A stretch of DNA of 64,000 nt from Nodosilinea nodulosa PCC 7104 (GTDB taxonomy: Bacteria; Cyanobacteriota; Cyanobacteriia; Phormidesmidales; Phormidesmidaceae). Positions 1 to 9,012 of this stretch are shown piece after piece. The notes under the pieces are model-generated. The model saw nothing but the letters and a program-made list of their open reading frames with translations. It did not search any database and had not been told where the DNA came from. The position numbers and the translations under genes are program-made. The stretch is taken from the NCBI RefSeq assembly GCF_000309385.1, contig NZ_JH976537.1, positions 3,006,815-3,070,814 on the forward strand, written 5' to 3'. The number at the start of each line of letters is the position of its first letter. Positions within the stretch are counted from its first letter, which is position 1.

Positions 1-57
1 GGGGTGTTGGCGGCCACCCACTAAAGCATCGAGCCTAAATGCATCGAGTCTTTGCCA

Positions 58-91
58 GCTGGGTATCGCAGGAGCGATATCCAGCCGTTTT
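58..91 (+). terminator. Strong stem-loop with T run upstream of rpsU (terminator or attenuator)
   Basis: A 12-bp stem (arms 58-69 and 74-85, one G-T wobble) closes a four-base AGGA loop and is followed by CGTTTT. It ends about 60 bases before the rpsU start. It can be the terminator of a gene left of the window or a leader hairpin giving partial read-through into rpsU. In several cyanobacteria rpsU follows an RNA-binding protein gene with such a hairpin between them; here the upstream gene is outside the window. Confidence 0.7.
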
Positions 92-153
92 AATCTGACG
101 CTGACGGGCGAAACAGTTGAGCTAGCGTTAGCGAAGTTTTTCAGGAGTAATTA

Positions 154-342
154 ATGGCCCAGGTTGTATTGGGAGAAGACGAAAACATTGAATCGGCCCT
201 GCGGCGCTTTAAGCGCAAGGTTGCTCGGGCCGGGATTTTTTCAGATATGCGAAAAAATCGCCACTTTGAAACCCCGATCGAAAAGCGCAAGCGCAAAACC
301 ATCGCCCGCCAAAAACAGCGCCGCTGGGGCTCAAAACGCTGA
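154..342 (+). CDS. rpsU: 30S ribosomal protein S21
   Basis: This 62-residue basic protein is small-subunit protein S21, which takes part in translation initiation. It has the typical start with [20 protein letters not shown], the middle stretch [15 protein letters not shown] and a Lys/Arg-rich tail. Length matches the family. The start is supported by AGGAG about 7 bases upstream (142-146). The strong stem-loop at 58-91 lies in or before its leader and may set transcript levels. The next gene, at 434, is on the same strand after a 91-base gap, but nothing shows a functional link. Confidence 0.95.
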   Translation: MAQVVLGEDENIESALRRFKRKVARAGIFSDMRKNRHFETPIEKRKRKTIARQKQRRWGSKR

Positions 343-433
343 TCTCAAGACGCTGATCAGAGAGCCGGTCCAGCTTCCCTAGCCATCGGCTCCATAGGTT
401 TATTAATGTTGCTCGCATAGGAGAGACCGGCTC

Positions 434-970
434 ATGCTTCCCGACTCAGCACAGCAGGTTTCAAAGCTGCGCGCGCAGTTTTATCGCTCGTTTGCCGACA
501 CTCTAGAGACATCGGCCAATATTTCCAGGGAAAAATCCTACGCCAGTACCCTGCCTCGGGTGTCTTGGACAGATGAGCAGGGCCGCTTAAACTATTTGTG
601 CATGTATGCCCACTCGGCCCCAGATGTGCTGCTGCCCGATCGCCCGCTGGTGCTCCGCATCGGCGTCAATTCAGGCGCAGAGCTTGCTGTAGGCTCCAGC
701 CCTGGCCGGGGTAGCCGTCGCTACAACTGGACCTGCCAGTTTTATCTCACCCTGCTCTCCGACGAATTACCCGCCGCTCTACCCTGGATTGTGCAGGCCT
801 TGGGGCAGCCCCAGGGCCTCGATCTGGGGGCTCTCGAGGGGCTGCCTTACACTCTGGAAGGTGCGGCGGGGCCAGTCAATTCCCTCTGGAGCCGTCTGGC
901 GCTGCAGCAGATGGAGCGGCCTCTGGCTAAGGCGATCGCCACCCCCGACTATGTCGCCCTGCTAGGCTAA
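434..970 (+). CDS. Conserved-looking hypothetical protein, 178 aa
   Basis: I do not recognise the family. The protein is soluble, with no signal peptide or membrane segment. It contains a probable compact domain with beta-rich stretches (VLRIGVNSG, WTCQFYLTLL) and a C-terminal part ending in PDYVALLG. The start at 434 has an AGGAGAG ribosome binding site at 419-425. Codon use resembles neighbouring chromosomal genes, and no competing reading frame is convincing, so it is very probably a real gene. It lies downstream of rpsU on the same strand and converges with the methyltransferase gene at 1003. No function is proposed. Confidence 0.75.
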   Translation: MLPDSAQQVSKLRAQFYRSFADTLETSANISREKSYASTLPRVSWTDEQGRLNYLCMYAHSAPDVLLPDRPLVLRIGVNSGAELAVGSSPGRGSRRYNWTCQFYLTLLSDELPAALPWIVQALGQPQGLDLGALEGLPYTLEGAAGPVNSLWSRLALQQMERPLAKAIATPDYVALLG

Positions 971-1002
971 TCACGGCAACTCACGGCCGGGCAACCGGGG
1001 CG

Positions 1003-1854
1003 TCACGGTTTCATCGCGCTGGCGGTGGAGTCGTGGTTTTGCGCTAGGCCGGGGGCATGAAATGTCTCAGAGCAGCTGGCCGTGGAAGAGTTTATAAATA
1101 GGGCATTTAGATAGATCACATGGCCATCTTTGGCCTGAATTTGGTCTAAGTTGCCGCTGTAGCAATATCCAATACGGCTCAGGAGTTCAAAAATCTGGTG
1201 AAATGTGGCCTGCCCGTTGTAGAGGGGATCTAGGGAAATTTCGACGATGCAGGCCTTGGCCCGGCGAAAGGTCTGCTCGCCGCCCTGAATGACGCGGTCT
1301 TCGTAGCCCTGGACATCCAGCTTGATCAGCAGATCGCCGGGCGGTAGGGGGGGCAGTTGGGCGATCGCCGCATCTAGCGGCATTTGCACCACCGCCACGC
1401 CCTGCTGCTTGGCCATAATCGGGTACACCGCTTCCCCCAGGGGTGTCGTCGGCAGTACCGACGACGAAGCGCTGAAGTATAAATGCTGCTGCATTTCCAC
1501 GGTCCCGTGGGTTTCGCCCAGCGCCACTCCGAGCACCTGCACCCGTCCTTGCTGCTGCTGTGCCCAGTGCTTAAGCGGTGCTAAAGCCACGGGCAATGGC
1601 TCAAAGGCATAGATCTGGGCGGCGGGAAACAGGCGACTCATCCGTCGCGAAAACTGTCCCTCGTTGGCCCCAATATCTAGAATGGTGCCAATGGGCAGGG
1701 CGGCCAATCCCAGCAGACGCCGGTCCCATTCCTTTCCCAACAGCTGGGTGCCCCAGTTAATCAGGCGGTTGCTGATGGCGTAGCCCCGCTGACTCAGGTT
1801 GATTCTTTTGAGCGGGTGCGGGGAGGAGGGCGCTGCTGCAAAGAGACGACTCAT
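1003..1854 (-). CDS. FkbM-family SAM-dependent methyltransferase
   Basis: The 283-residue protein carries the S-adenosylmethionine motif ILDIGANEGQFSRRM at residues 58-72, the acidic motif AFEP that binds the ribose, and LIKLDVQGYE, all characteristic of the FkbM methyltransferase family. Members usually O-methylate sugars or other secondary metabolites; the substrate here cannot be read from the sequence. The first about 50 residues are a non-catalytic extension. An IS element sits just upstream of its promoter region, so its regulation may have been altered. The family is clear; the exact role is unknown. Confidence 0.88.
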   Translation of the reverse strand: MSRLFAAAPSSPHPLKRINLSQRGYAISNRLINWGTQLLGKEWDRRLLGLAALPIGTILDIGANEGQFSRRMSRLFPAAQIYAFEPLPVALAPLKHWAQQQQGRVQVLGVALGETHGTVEMQQHLYFSASSSVLPTTPLGEAVYPIMAKQQGVAVVQMPLDAAIAQLPPLPPGDLLIKLDVQGYEDRVIQGGEQTFRRAKACIVEISLDPLYNGQATFHQIFELLSRIGYCYSGNLDQIQAKDGHVIYLNALFINSSTASCSETFHAPGLAQNHDSTASAMKP

Positions 1855-2008
1855 AGGGCGTTGCGTTGTGGAGTTGAGCGACTGGGGCTGGCTTTTTTAG
1901 CAATTTCCCAGCCATAGTATCCCCATACACCCCATCTCTATTAAATCGATCCCCGCAAACCCTCTCCACAAATGCCAGCTCAGAACGCTTGGGATGGTTT
2001 ATGGGAAG

Positions 2009-2018
2009 CGCCATAGTA
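2009..2018. repeat. Left copy of IS target-site duplication
   Basis: The 10-mer CGCCATAGTA occurs here and again at 3499-3508, immediately outside the two inverted repeats of the IS element. A following G is shared on both sides, so the duplication could be counted as 10 or 11 bases. IS4-family elements commonly make duplications of this size. Confidence 0.85.
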
Positions 2019-3498
2019 GAATGTCACTGACGTAAGCCCTATCAAGCTACCAGCTTAGCTTTCAGGACTGAGCGGGGTTCCTGCATTCTCGGGAACGGTT
2101 TGGGACGACGTTTGACGACTCGGGGTTCTGAACGGTTGGGGCGAAAGGGAACAATCAGCTCTTGCACAGCGCTTAACAAGGCCTGGTAGCCTCGCTGTTG
2201 CTGGGATGGAGCGAGATGGAGAAACTCGGGTCGGAAGTGATTAAATTGTTGCCGAGTGCCCTGAAGGGAGAGCCGTAACGCGTCGACCTCAGAGTCGGCA
2301 GTCGCCTCCCACATGAGGGTTCGCAGCAGATTGTAGGTCAACAGATGAACCCAAATGCTTTTGGTCACCATAGCGGGCGTTTTGGCGGCAATCATCTCCA
2401 TAGCTAAGGTGGTCTTGAGATGCCTGAGATTGACTTCGGTGGCCTGCCAGCGGAGGTGATAGAGTTCGGCCAATTTAGCTTTGCGATACCGCTTGGCGTC
2501 CATCAGGGTGGTCACCACTACGATGTTGGTCGGTCGAAACCCAGGCGTCTGAATGGAGAGAAAGACTTCGCGTACCTCAATCGACTCGGGTAAGGCTTCA
2601 AACTCCTCAGGCGAGAGGGCGTCGGGGCATTGCTTGGGGCGTTGCCACCGGACAATGTGGTCGCCAATCCCAAGCTTTTTGCCACGCCTGAAATCGCAGC
2701 GGCGCTGATGGTGCTTGCGAAAAACGGCATCGGCTCCCGTCAGCGCGACCCAGGCCAGATCCACATAGGTGCCATAGGCCGAATCGGCCACCACCACATC
2801 CTCTGGGCGCAGGGTCTGGTAAAGTTGGCGGGCTAAGCGCCACTCACTCACCCGAAAAGGAGCCATCGCTACCTCCAAGACCGCTCCCGTAGTCACGCAA
2901 AACCACACCTGAAGCTTCAACAGCGGAAAGCCACAGCCCGTCTTCTGATTGCTGTGTTGGGGATACGCCGCTTGATTGGCCTTGGTATCACTCATCAAGA
3001 CCGTCGTGGCATCAAAGGCCTTGACTCGGCGACCACACCACCGTTGTTCCGGGGATACTTTCCGTTGTAACGCCCTCGTCACTCGCTTTAGTAGGGGTGG
3101 GAAAATGGACTCGCTCAGGCGCTTACGCGCTTTACTGTACCCCCCGGTATCGGCTGACGGCGGCTCTAAGCCCGCCAGGCTCATCCAGGCCACCACCCGC
3201 TTGACCGCATGGCTGAGACTGCCATCGACATCAAGAACTTGGGAGATCCAACTCCACAGCACTACCATTGGGGTGTAGAGCACTTGGCGATAGGCGATGC
3301 CTTGTTCGTCCACTACAGCCTGGACTTCGGCTTCCGGTAGAACCTTGGCAAAGGGTAGACCGATACTGTTTTGGTATTTCTCCTTGAGGACATCCGCACG
3401 ATTCGGCATCATAGAGACATGGTTTTGGGCTTCGACGCTTCGATCTTTACAGATCAAGCGCTTGAAGCCTTTTCTGCTCTCTTATGTCAGTGCCATTC
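2019..3498 (-). mobile_element. Complete IS4-family insertion sequence, about 1.48 kb
   Basis: The element is bounded by imperfect 18-bp terminal inverted repeats: GAATGTCACTGACGTAAG at 2019-2036 and its counterpart CTTATGTCAGTGCCATTC at 3481-3498, with 16 of 18 positions matching. A 10-bp direct repeat lies outside both ends. It contains one full-length transposase gene on the minus strand. The insertion lies between the FkbM methyltransferase and bioF genes and interrupts no recognisable gene. Preserved ends, duplication and reading frame suggest a fairly recent, possibly still active insertion. Confidence 0.92.
2042..3457 (-). CDS. IS4-family DDE transposase
   Basis: This 471-residue transposase fills the insertion sequence. 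The catalytic triad can be placed at D149 (KAFDATTV), D225 (VVADSAYGTY) and E341. E341 lies in the signature YHLRWQATEVNLRHLK, which matches the Y-R-E-K box typical of the IS4 family (Y333, R336, E341, K348). An N-terminal region of about 140 residues probably binds the terminal repeats. The frame has no internal stop or frameshift. The stop codon lies only about 6 bases inside the left inverted repeat, a compact arrangement normal for these elements. Confidence 0.95.
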   Translation of the reverse strand: MICKDRSVEAQNHVSMMPNRADVLKEKYQNSIGLPFAKVLPEAEVQAVVDEQGIAYRQVLYTPMVVLWSWISQVLDVDGSLSHAVKRVVAWMSLAGLEPPSADTGGYSKARKRLSESIFPPLLKRVTRALQRKVSPEQRWCGRRVKAFDATTVLMSDTKANQAAYPQHSNQKTGCGFPLLKLQVWFCVTTGAVLEVAMAPFRVSEWRLARQLYQTLRPEDVVVADSAYGTYVDLAWVALTGADAVFRKHHQRRCDFRRGKKLGIGDHIVRWQRPKQCPDALSPEEFEALPESIEVREVFLSIQTPGFRPTNIVVVTTLMDAKRYRKAKLAELYHLRWQATEVNLRHLKTTLAMEMIAAKTPAMVTKSIWVHLLTYNLLRTLMWEATADSEVDALRLSLQGTRQQFNHFRPEFLHLAPSQQQRGYQALLSAVQELIVPFRPNRSEPRVVKRRPKPFPRMQEPRSVLKAKLVA

Positions 3499-3508
3499 CG
3501 CCATAGTA
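3499..3508. repeat. Right copy of IS target-site duplication
   Basis: This is the second copy of CGCCATAGTA, directly after the right inverted repeat. Joining 2008 to 3499 restores the presumed empty site between the methyltransferase and bioF genes. Confidence 0.85.
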
Positions 3509-3550
3509 GCCCGGGTCTGGCACAATTCCACTCAGGATTTTAAGGCTTCC

Positions 3551-4744
3551 CTACAGCGCCAATATCTCCTCTAGCCCGACCAGCAATTGCTCTAAATGGG
3601 GCCGTTGATGGGTAGCCATAAGCGTAATGCGCAGGCGACTGGTCGGTACCGTGGGCGGTCGCACCGCTGCCACCCACAGCCCCATTTCCTGCAACCGCTG
3701 ACTTGCGGCCACGATCGCCTCAGCCGAAGGCCCCTCCAGGCAGATGATGGGCGATTCTGAGGGGAGCCGCCGCAGCTGTAAAGAGGCCGCTTTAGCGCTG
3801 GCCAAGATCCTGTCAAGCTGCTGCCTGAAAATGGTGGCATTGCTCCAGAGGGCTTGGCGGCGCTGGGGTTCTTGTCGCACAACGTGCACCGCCGCCAGGG
3901 CCGCCGCCGTATCTGCCGGGGATAGGCCCGTGGTGTAAATCCACCCGGGGGCGCGGTTGCGCAAAAAGTCCGTCAGCGCCGCCGATCCGGCCACGTAGCC
4001 GCCCAGGCTGCCCAGGGCTTTGCTAAGGGTGCCTACCGCAATCAAAGGCCGTCCAGCGCAGCCCAGGTGCTCTACAGCACCACTGCCGCGCGCGCCCAGA
4101 ACCCCCGTGCCGTGGGCCTCATCTACCAGGACCATGGCATCGTAGGCAGCAGCCAAATCGAGAATGTCTGGCAGGGGGCAGAGGTCGCCATCCATGCTGA
4201 ACACGCTGTCGGTGGCGATCAGGCAGCGGCGGTGGCGATCGCGGTGAATCTCCAGCAGTTCTTTCAGGTGCGCCATATCGCCATGGCGGTAGTCGAGCGC
4301 TGTGGCCCCGCTCACGCGGCTGCCGGACCGCAGGCTGGAGTGGTTGTACTCATCGCCTAGCACTAGATCTGGGTTGCCAACCAGGGCGGCGATCGCGCCC
4401 AAGTTCGCCAGATAGCCCGAGCTAAAGACGATCGCGTCGTCGGTGCCCTTGAGGGCGGCGATCGCCACCTCCAGCTCCCGGTGCAGCTGGCGGTGCCCGC
4501 TGAGCAGCCGCGAGCCGGTGCTGCCGGTGCCGTAGGTCTGAATGGCGGCGATCGCCGCCGCTGCCAGCCTCGAATCGCTGGCCAGCCCCAGGTAGTCATT
4601 GCTGGCAAAGTTCACCAGGGTCTGCCCTTGGCGCTGTACCATGGCCCCGGCCATGCCATCGATAGGCTGCACAGAGCGGTAGCGGTGGGCGCGGTGCAGG
4701 GCTGTCAACGATTTATCCAGCCACCCGTAGGGATTGGTGCCCAT
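3551..4744 (-). CDS. bioF: 8-amino-7-oxononanoate synthase
   Basis: The 397-residue PLP enzyme condenses pimeloyl thioester and alanine to 8-amino-7-oxononanoate, an early step of biotin synthesis. It shows the family's glycine-rich [11 protein letters not shown] (108-118), [11 protein letters not shown] (131-141), [11 protein letters not shown] (207-217, with the cofactor Asp and His) and the Schiff-base lysine K242 in [13 protein letters not shown]. Length is normal. The start ATG is followed by the expected N terminus. A VOC-family gene ends 48 bases upstream on the same strand, so the two may be co-transcribed; no other bio gene is nearby. The IS element lies just past its 3' end. Confidence 0.95.
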   Translation of the reverse strand: MGTNPYGWLDKSLTALHRAHRYRSVQPIDGMAGAMVQRQGQTLVNFASNDYLGLASDSRLAAAAIAAIQTYGTGSTGSRLLSGHRQLHRELEVAIAALKGTDDAIVFSSGYLANLGAIAALVGNPDLVLGDEYNHSSLRSGSRVSGATALDYRHGDMAHLKELLEIHRDRHRRCLIATDSVFSMDGDLCPLPDILDLAAAYDAMVLVDEAHGTGVLGARGSGAVEHLGCAGRPLIAVGTLSKALGSLGGYVAGSAALTDFLRNRAPGWIYTTGLSPADTAAALAAVHVVRQEPQRRQALWSNATIFRQQLDRILASAKAASLQLRRLPSESPIICLEGPSAEAIVAASQRLQEMGLWVAAVRPPTVPTSRLRITLMATHQRPHLEQLLVGLEEILAL

Positions 4745-4792
4745 AGTTGTGATGCCGATCGCATTGGTCCTGAGTAGACGCCTTGGGCTCGC

Positions 4793-5215
4793 TCAACCTG
4801 GCGCTGTCCACTGCGGGTTCCACGCCACCTCCCAAAGGTGGCCGTCCGGGTCTTGGAAATAGCCAGCGTAACCACCCCAAAACGTTTCCTGAGCGCCCCT
4901 AACCAAGGTTGCACCAGCGGTATTTGCCTGCTCCATGACGGTATCAACCTCTGCTCTGGAGGCCACATTGTGCCCCAGGGTAAACTCCGTTGAGCTGGGT
5001 GCGCCCCCAGCTAGTCCAGTGTCGCGGGCAATGCTCTCGCGGGGCCAGAGTGCCAGTCGCAGCCCGGGCTGGAGATCGATGAAGACAACCGCTCCATGCT
5101 CAAATTCCTGCCCCACAATCCCGTCTGTTGAAAGACCTAGGCCATCGCGGTAGAAACGCAGCGATCGCTCCAAATCATCCACGCCAAGGGTGATGACAGT
5201 GATGCGTGGTTGCAT
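4793..5215 (-). CDS. VOC superfamily (glyoxalase/bleomycin-resistance-like) protein
   Basis: At 140 residues this is a single-chain VOC-fold protein of two beta-alpha-beta-beta-beta modules. The first module starts ITVITLGVDDLERSLRFYRDGLGL, and the second ends with YFQDPDGHLWEVAWNP, whose Glu is a usual metal ligand. Such proteins can be glyoxalases, dioxygenases or drug-binding proteins, and the sequence does not say which. It lies between glgB and bioF on the same strand. No clear Shine-Dalgarno sequence precedes the ATG. Confidence 0.88.
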   Translation of the reverse strand: MQPRITVITLGVDDLERSLRFYRDGLGLSTDGIVGQEFEHGAVVFIDLQPGLRLALWPRESIARDTGLAGGAPSSTEFTLGHNVASRAEVDTVMEQANTAGATLVRGAQETFWGGYAGYFQDPDGHLWEVAWNPQWTAPG

Positions 5216-5242
5216 AGGAGGCCTTGATTAGCTAACCCTCAG

Positions 5243-7537
5243 CTACTGACCCGATAGGGCTTTCTGGGTTTCTTCCGAAGTCAGCTTCAGCACAATGACT
5301 CCCAGGGGAGGCAGGGTCAAATCCAGCGAGAAGGGGCGGTTGTGGAAGGCCCAGTCCTCAGACCACTTGCCGCCCAGGTTGCCCATGTTGCTGCCGCCAA
5401 AGTCGCGGGCATCGCTGTTGAAGAGTTCCCTGTAGTAGCCCTTCTCGGGCACGCCCACCCGGTAGTGACTGTGGGGCTGGGGCGTAAAGTTGCACACCAC
5501 CACCACAAAGTCATCGGTGCCCTTATCGCGGCGAATGAACGACACCACGCTGTGGCGGTTGTCGCTGCAATCAATCCACTCAAAGCCCGCCTGGTCGAAG
5601 TCCTGGGTAAATAGAGCCGGTTCGCTGCGGTAAAACTCGTTGAGCTTACCCATAAAGTGCTTGAGGCTGGCGTGGGGCTGGTACTGAAGCAGGTGCCATT
5701 CCAGGTCGCCCCACACGTTCCATTCGCTCCACTGGCCAAACTCCATGCTCATAAACAGGGTTTTTTTGCCCGGATGCATAAACATGTAGGTGTAGAGGCA
5801 GCGCAGGTTGGCGAACTTCTGCCACTCATCCCCCGGCATTTTGCCCAGCATGTTGCTCTTGCCGTGCACCACCTCGTCGTGGGAGAGGGCCAGCATAAAG
5901 TTTTCGGTAAAGGCGTACCAAATGCTGAAGGTAACGTTGTTCTGGTGGAACTGCCGGAACCAGGGATCCATGTTGAAGTAGTCCAACATGTCGTGCATCC
6001 AGCCCATGTTCCACTTCAGGTTGAAGCCCAGGCCGCCCACGTAGGTAGGCCAGGAGACCATCGGCCAGGCGGTGGATTCTTCTGCGATCGACAGCACCCC
6101 GGGAAAGTAGGTAAACAGCACGTGATTCACCTGGCGCAGAAAGTCTGCCGCCTCAATATGCTCACAGCCGCCGTAGTCGTTGGCCACCCACTCGCCGTCT
6201 TTGCGGAAGTAGTTAAGGTAGAGCATCGAGGCCACTGCATCGACCCGGATTCCATCGATGTGATACTTTTCAAACCAGAAGATGGCGTTGGCCACTAAGA
6301 AGTTGCGCACCTCGTTGCGGCCATAGTTAAACACCAGGGTGCCCCACTCTTTGTGCTCGCCCTTGCGGGGGTCGGCGTGCTCGTAGAGGTGGGTGCCGTC
6401 AAAAAAGGCCAGCCCGTGGCCGTCTTTTGGAAAGTGACCCGGTACCCAGTCGACAATTACCCCAATGTCATTTTTGTGACATTGGTCAACGAAATACATA
6501 AAGTCCTCAGGGGTGCCGTAGCGAGAGGTAACGGCGTAGTAGCCTGTCACCTGATAGCCCCAGGAACCATCGAAGGGGTGCTCGGCTACGGGCAGCAGCT
6601 CAACGTGGGTAAAGCCCAGTTCTTTGGCGTAGGGAATCAGGCGATCGGCCAACTCTCGGTAGGTGAGAAAGCGAGCCCCGGGCTTGAGTTCGGCCACGGT
6701 AACGACGGGTTCTTTGGTGCCGTCAGGGCGCAGGGCGGGGCTGGCAGAGGATTCGTGCAGCCACGAGCCCAGATGCAGTTCATAAATAGAAACGGGCTGG
6801 GTGAGAGGCTCGGTTTGCCGCCGTTTTTCCATCCACTCCTGGTCTTGCCAGCCGTAGCTGTCCAGGTCGGTGACAATCGAGGCGGTCTTAGGCCGAATCT
6901 CTTGCTGAAAACCGTAGGGGTCAGACTTTTCGTAGATGTGGCCGTCGTAGTTTTTAATTTCGTATTTATAGTGGACACCGACTTCCAGACCAGGGATAAA
7001 CAAATCCCAGATGCCGTTGGAAAGGCGGCGCATCTGGTGCTTACGGCCATCCCAGTAGTTGAAGTCGCCGAGGACCGATGCGTTGCGGGCGTTAGGAGCC
7101 CATACCGCAAAGTAAACCCCGCTCACCCCTTCCACTGTGGTGAAATGGGCGCCGAGCTTCTCGTAGATGCGGTGGTGGTTGCCTTCGCTGAACAGGTGAA
7201 TGTCGAAGTCAGTAATGGCGCGGGTTTTAAAGGCGTAGGGGTCGTAGATGACCTGAACATGGTCGCCGCTGACGTACTTGAGCTGGTAATTGGCCAGATC
7301 TTGAACCTCCAGCACACACTCAAAGAAGTGGGGGTTGTGGTTAGACTCCATGGCCACTTCTTTGTGCTCCTCTGGCAGCACCACCCACGCCCGATCGGCT
7401 TGGGGCAGGTAGGCTCTTACGGCCCAGACGGTTTGCCCATCCTGCTGCACCATGTGGGGGCCAAGAATCTCAAAGGGGTCGTGGTGCTGGTTCCAGACAA
7501 TCCGGTCAATCTGCTCAGCGTCAACGGTTGCAGGCAT
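5243..7537 (-). CDS. glgB: 1,4-alpha-glucan branching enzyme (GH13)
   Basis: The 764-residue enzyme introduces alpha-1,6 branches into glycogen in the cytoplasm. An N-terminal glycan-binding module (about 15-110) and a CBM48-type module (about 130-220) precede the (beta/alpha)8 catalytic domain. The active site is visible: nucleophile D433 in [14 protein letters not shown], acid/base E486 in [10 protein letters not shown], and the stabilising D554 in [12 protein letters not shown]-terminal beta domain ends near residue 755. The length is typical of cyanobacterial GlgB. It is the head of a minus-strand run followed by the VOC gene after only 27 bases. Two GH13 glucosidases at 51-55 kb are the other carbon-storage-type genes in the window. 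Confidence 0.97.
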   Translation of the reverse strand: MPATVDAEQIDRIVWNQHHDPFEILGPHMVQQDGQTVWAVRAYLPQADRAWVVLPEEHKEVAMESNHNPHFFECVLEVQDLANYQLKYVSGDHVQVIYDPYAFKTRAITDFDIHLFSEGNHHRIYEKLGAHFTTVEGVSGVYFAVWAPNARNASVLGDFNYWDGRKHQMRRLSNGIWDLFIPGLEVGVHYKYEIKNYDGHIYEKSDPYGFQQEIRPKTASIVTDLDSYGWQDQEWMEKRRQTEPLTQPVSIYELHLGSWLHESSASPALRPDGTKEPVVTVAELKPGARFLTYRELADRLIPYAKELGFTHVELLPVAEHPFDGSWGYQVTGYYAVTSRYGTPEDFMYFVDQCHKNDIGVIVDWVPGHFPKDGHGLAFFDGTHLYEHADPRKGEHKEWGTLVFNYGRNEVRNFLVANAIFWFEKYHIDGIRVDAVASMLYLNYFRKDGEWVANDYGGCEHIEAADFLRQVNHVLFTYFPGVLSIAEESTAWPMVSWPTYVGGLGFNLKWNMGWMHDMLDYFNMDPWFRQFHQNNVTFSIWYAFTENFMLALSHDEVVHGKSNMLGKMPGDEWQKFANLRCLYTYMFMHPGKKTLFMSMEFGQWSEWNVWGDLEWHLLQYQPHASLKHFMGKLNEFYRSEPALFTQDFDQAGFEWIDCSDNRHSVVSFIRRDKGTDDFVVVVCNFTPQPHSHYRVGVPEKGYYRELFNSDARDFGGSNMGNLGGKWSEDWAFHNRPFSLDLTLPPLGVIVLKLTSEETQKALSGQ

Positions 7538-7654
7538 GTTATTAAAGGTCCACGGGGGATATAAACGGGCTGTGTAAATTTGCTATCTGCGGAATAGAGT
7601 AACAAAACTTAGCTATTTCCACAGGGAAATTTTTGCATATACGGGCAGTCATGG

Positions 7655-7951
7655 CTAAGGCAGAAACAGAAGAATTGGCTTGAGAACCCGTCTAAACTCC
7701 AGTAGCTGGATGAGCTGAGCAATGTCGGGGTTAACGATAGTGCTGGTGTTGGGATCGCGCAGACGCTCCTGCAGAGCGGCGTAGTCAGCGGCAGAGATCG
7801 GCTCGTTGTCAATGGGCGATCGCGCTTCAGTAATAACCTCGGTGCGCAAAACCTCTTCTGGAATCTCGGTGGGGGGCGGCAGCGCCAGCGCAGAGTTACC
7901 CAGGGTGGCGATTATCCCTGATCCAATCAGTAGTAGAGGCAGGCGAGGCAT
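7655..7951 (-). CDS. Small secreted hypothetical protein, 98 aa
   Basis: The protein begins with a classical signal peptide (MPRLPLLLIGSGIIATLGNSALA, with probable cleavage after ALA). It continues as a short acidic mature part containing DYAALQERLRDPN and ending in a hydrophobic tail (VLKPILLFLP). That layout suggests a periplasmic or envelope protein with helical character. I do not recognise a named family. It stands alone on the minus strand between glgB and the TPR protein gene at 8089, which is divergently oriented. Confidence 0.68.
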   Translation of the reverse strand: MPRLPLLLIGSGIIATLGNSALALPPPTEIPEEVLRTEVITEARSPIDNEPISAADYAALQERLRDPNTSTIVNPDIAQLIQLLEFRRVLKPILLFLP

Positions 7952-8088
7952 AAATGGGGATAACGACTTAGCTTCAGTATTACAATAGCCTGCTGCGTCA
8001 CCTTGCGAACTCTATCGTAGGCTGGGTCAGCCTGTGCTAGGCTGCATGGCAAGATTTGTGTGTTCGTTATTTCCCTAGGGGAGGTTGC

Positions 8089-8811
8089 ATGGGTTTTTTG
8101 AGGCTGTTTTCTGGGGGAAGACTGTTGTCTGCCGGACTGCTGACGCCGTTGACCCTAGTAGGTCTGCTGGCTGGTGCCTCGTCTGCTCAGACTGATCCCG
8201 TCCTGCAAGAGACGGGCACTATCTATCCGGCCCAGGCCACCTACACCTTTGATGGCACCACTGGGCAGTCCGTCACCATTACCTTGGATAGCGAAGATTT
8301 TGACCCGGTGCTGTCGCTGCTGGGCCCTGACGAGGCCGAAATTGCCACTAATGACGACTTTGGCGGCACCCTGAATTCTAAAATCATTGTTGAATTGCCC
8401 GCCAGCGGCTCCTATACGGTGGTTGCCAAGTCCTTTTCGGGGCAGGGGGGCGACTACGATCTCGTCGTGCGTGCCTCCACTGAGTTTGAGATGGCCTACG
8501 CCGGGGCTGAGGCTCTAGCTATGGCAGAAGACTACCCAGGCGCGATCGCTGCCTACACCAAGGCGATCGAAATCGACCCCGATCAGTCGTCGGCCTATCT
8601 GGGCCGTGCCCAGGCCGTGCTAGGGCAGGTCTATGTCGAGCAGGGTGATGCTATCCAGGCGCCAGAGGATATCCCCCTGGAAGCGCGTGAGTCGGTGATT
8701 GCTGACTTTGAGAAGGCGGCTGATCTACTGGAGGCTAGCGGCTCTGAGGACTGGGCTACTTCACTGCGGGAGCAGATAGAGGTGCTGCGCGGCGCTGGTA
8801 ACTCAAATTAA
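8089..8811 (+). CDS. Secreted protein with bacterial pre-peptidase C-terminal-like domain and TPR repeats
   Basis: I take the ATG at 8089 because GGGGAGG (8077-8083) sits just upstream; an in-frame upstream codon at 8056 lacks such a site. The 240-residue product has a signal peptide ending near SSAQT. Next comes a beta-sandwich PPC-like domain (roughly residues 35-130) with GTIYPAQATYTFDGTTGQ and DPVLSLLGPDE. The rest is TPR helices (AMAEDYPGAIAAYTKAIEIDPDQSSAYLGRA). These modules bind proteins or surfaces outside the cytoplasm; the partner is unknown. A stem-loop with eight T's at 8882-8910 ends the transcript. Confidence 0.85.
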   Translation: MGFLRLFSGGRLLSAGLLTPLTLVGLLAGASSAQTDPVLQETGTIYPAQATYTFDGTTGQSVTITLDSEDFDPVLSLLGPDEAEIATNDDFGGTLNSKIIVELPASGSYTVVAKSFSGQGGDYDLVVRASTEFEMAYAGAEALAMAEDYPGAIAAYTKAIEIDPDQSSAYLGRAQAVLGQVYVEQGDAIQAPEDIPLEARESVIADFEKAADLLEASGSEDWATSLREQIEVLRGAGNSN

Positions 8812-8881
8812 TCTGGCAACTTTTCCGGATCAGGTGTCGTCTGAGCAGAAAAGGTGAATGGTAGATGCACCCTGATAAGTC

Positions 8882-8910
8882 CCACTGGCGATCGCCAGGG
8901 GATTTTTTTT
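8882..8910 (+). terminator. Rho-independent terminator after the TPR/PPC gene
   Basis: The inverted repeat CTGGCGATCGCCAG (8885-8898), extended by CC/GG around one mismatch, is followed by GATTTTTTTT. Its core is itself a HIP1 octamer, so a genome-wide repeat has been recruited as a terminator stem. Confidence 0.8.
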
Positions 8911-8935
8911 GTCTAGGGGCCGACGGGCCGGCACG

Positions 8936-8971
8936 GCAAAAAAGAGGATGCAGGCGATCGCCTACATCCTC
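8936..8971 (-). terminator. Rho-independent terminator after cpcG
   Basis: On the minus strand a 28-base inverted repeat (8944-8971, GAGGATG arms around GGCGATCGCC) is followed directly by TTTTTT. It lies 42 bases past the cpcG stop codon and again contains HIP1 at its centre. Confidence 0.88.
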
Positions 8972-9012
8972 AAGGTGTTCTAGAAATTTAACCGAATGGT
9001 GCTGAGGCCTGA

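Noticed and set aside
6353..7564. A 403-codon plus-strand open frame opposite glgB
   Set aside because: It is a mirror frame of a high-G+C gene; the minus strand codes an intact GlgB with all catalytic residues.
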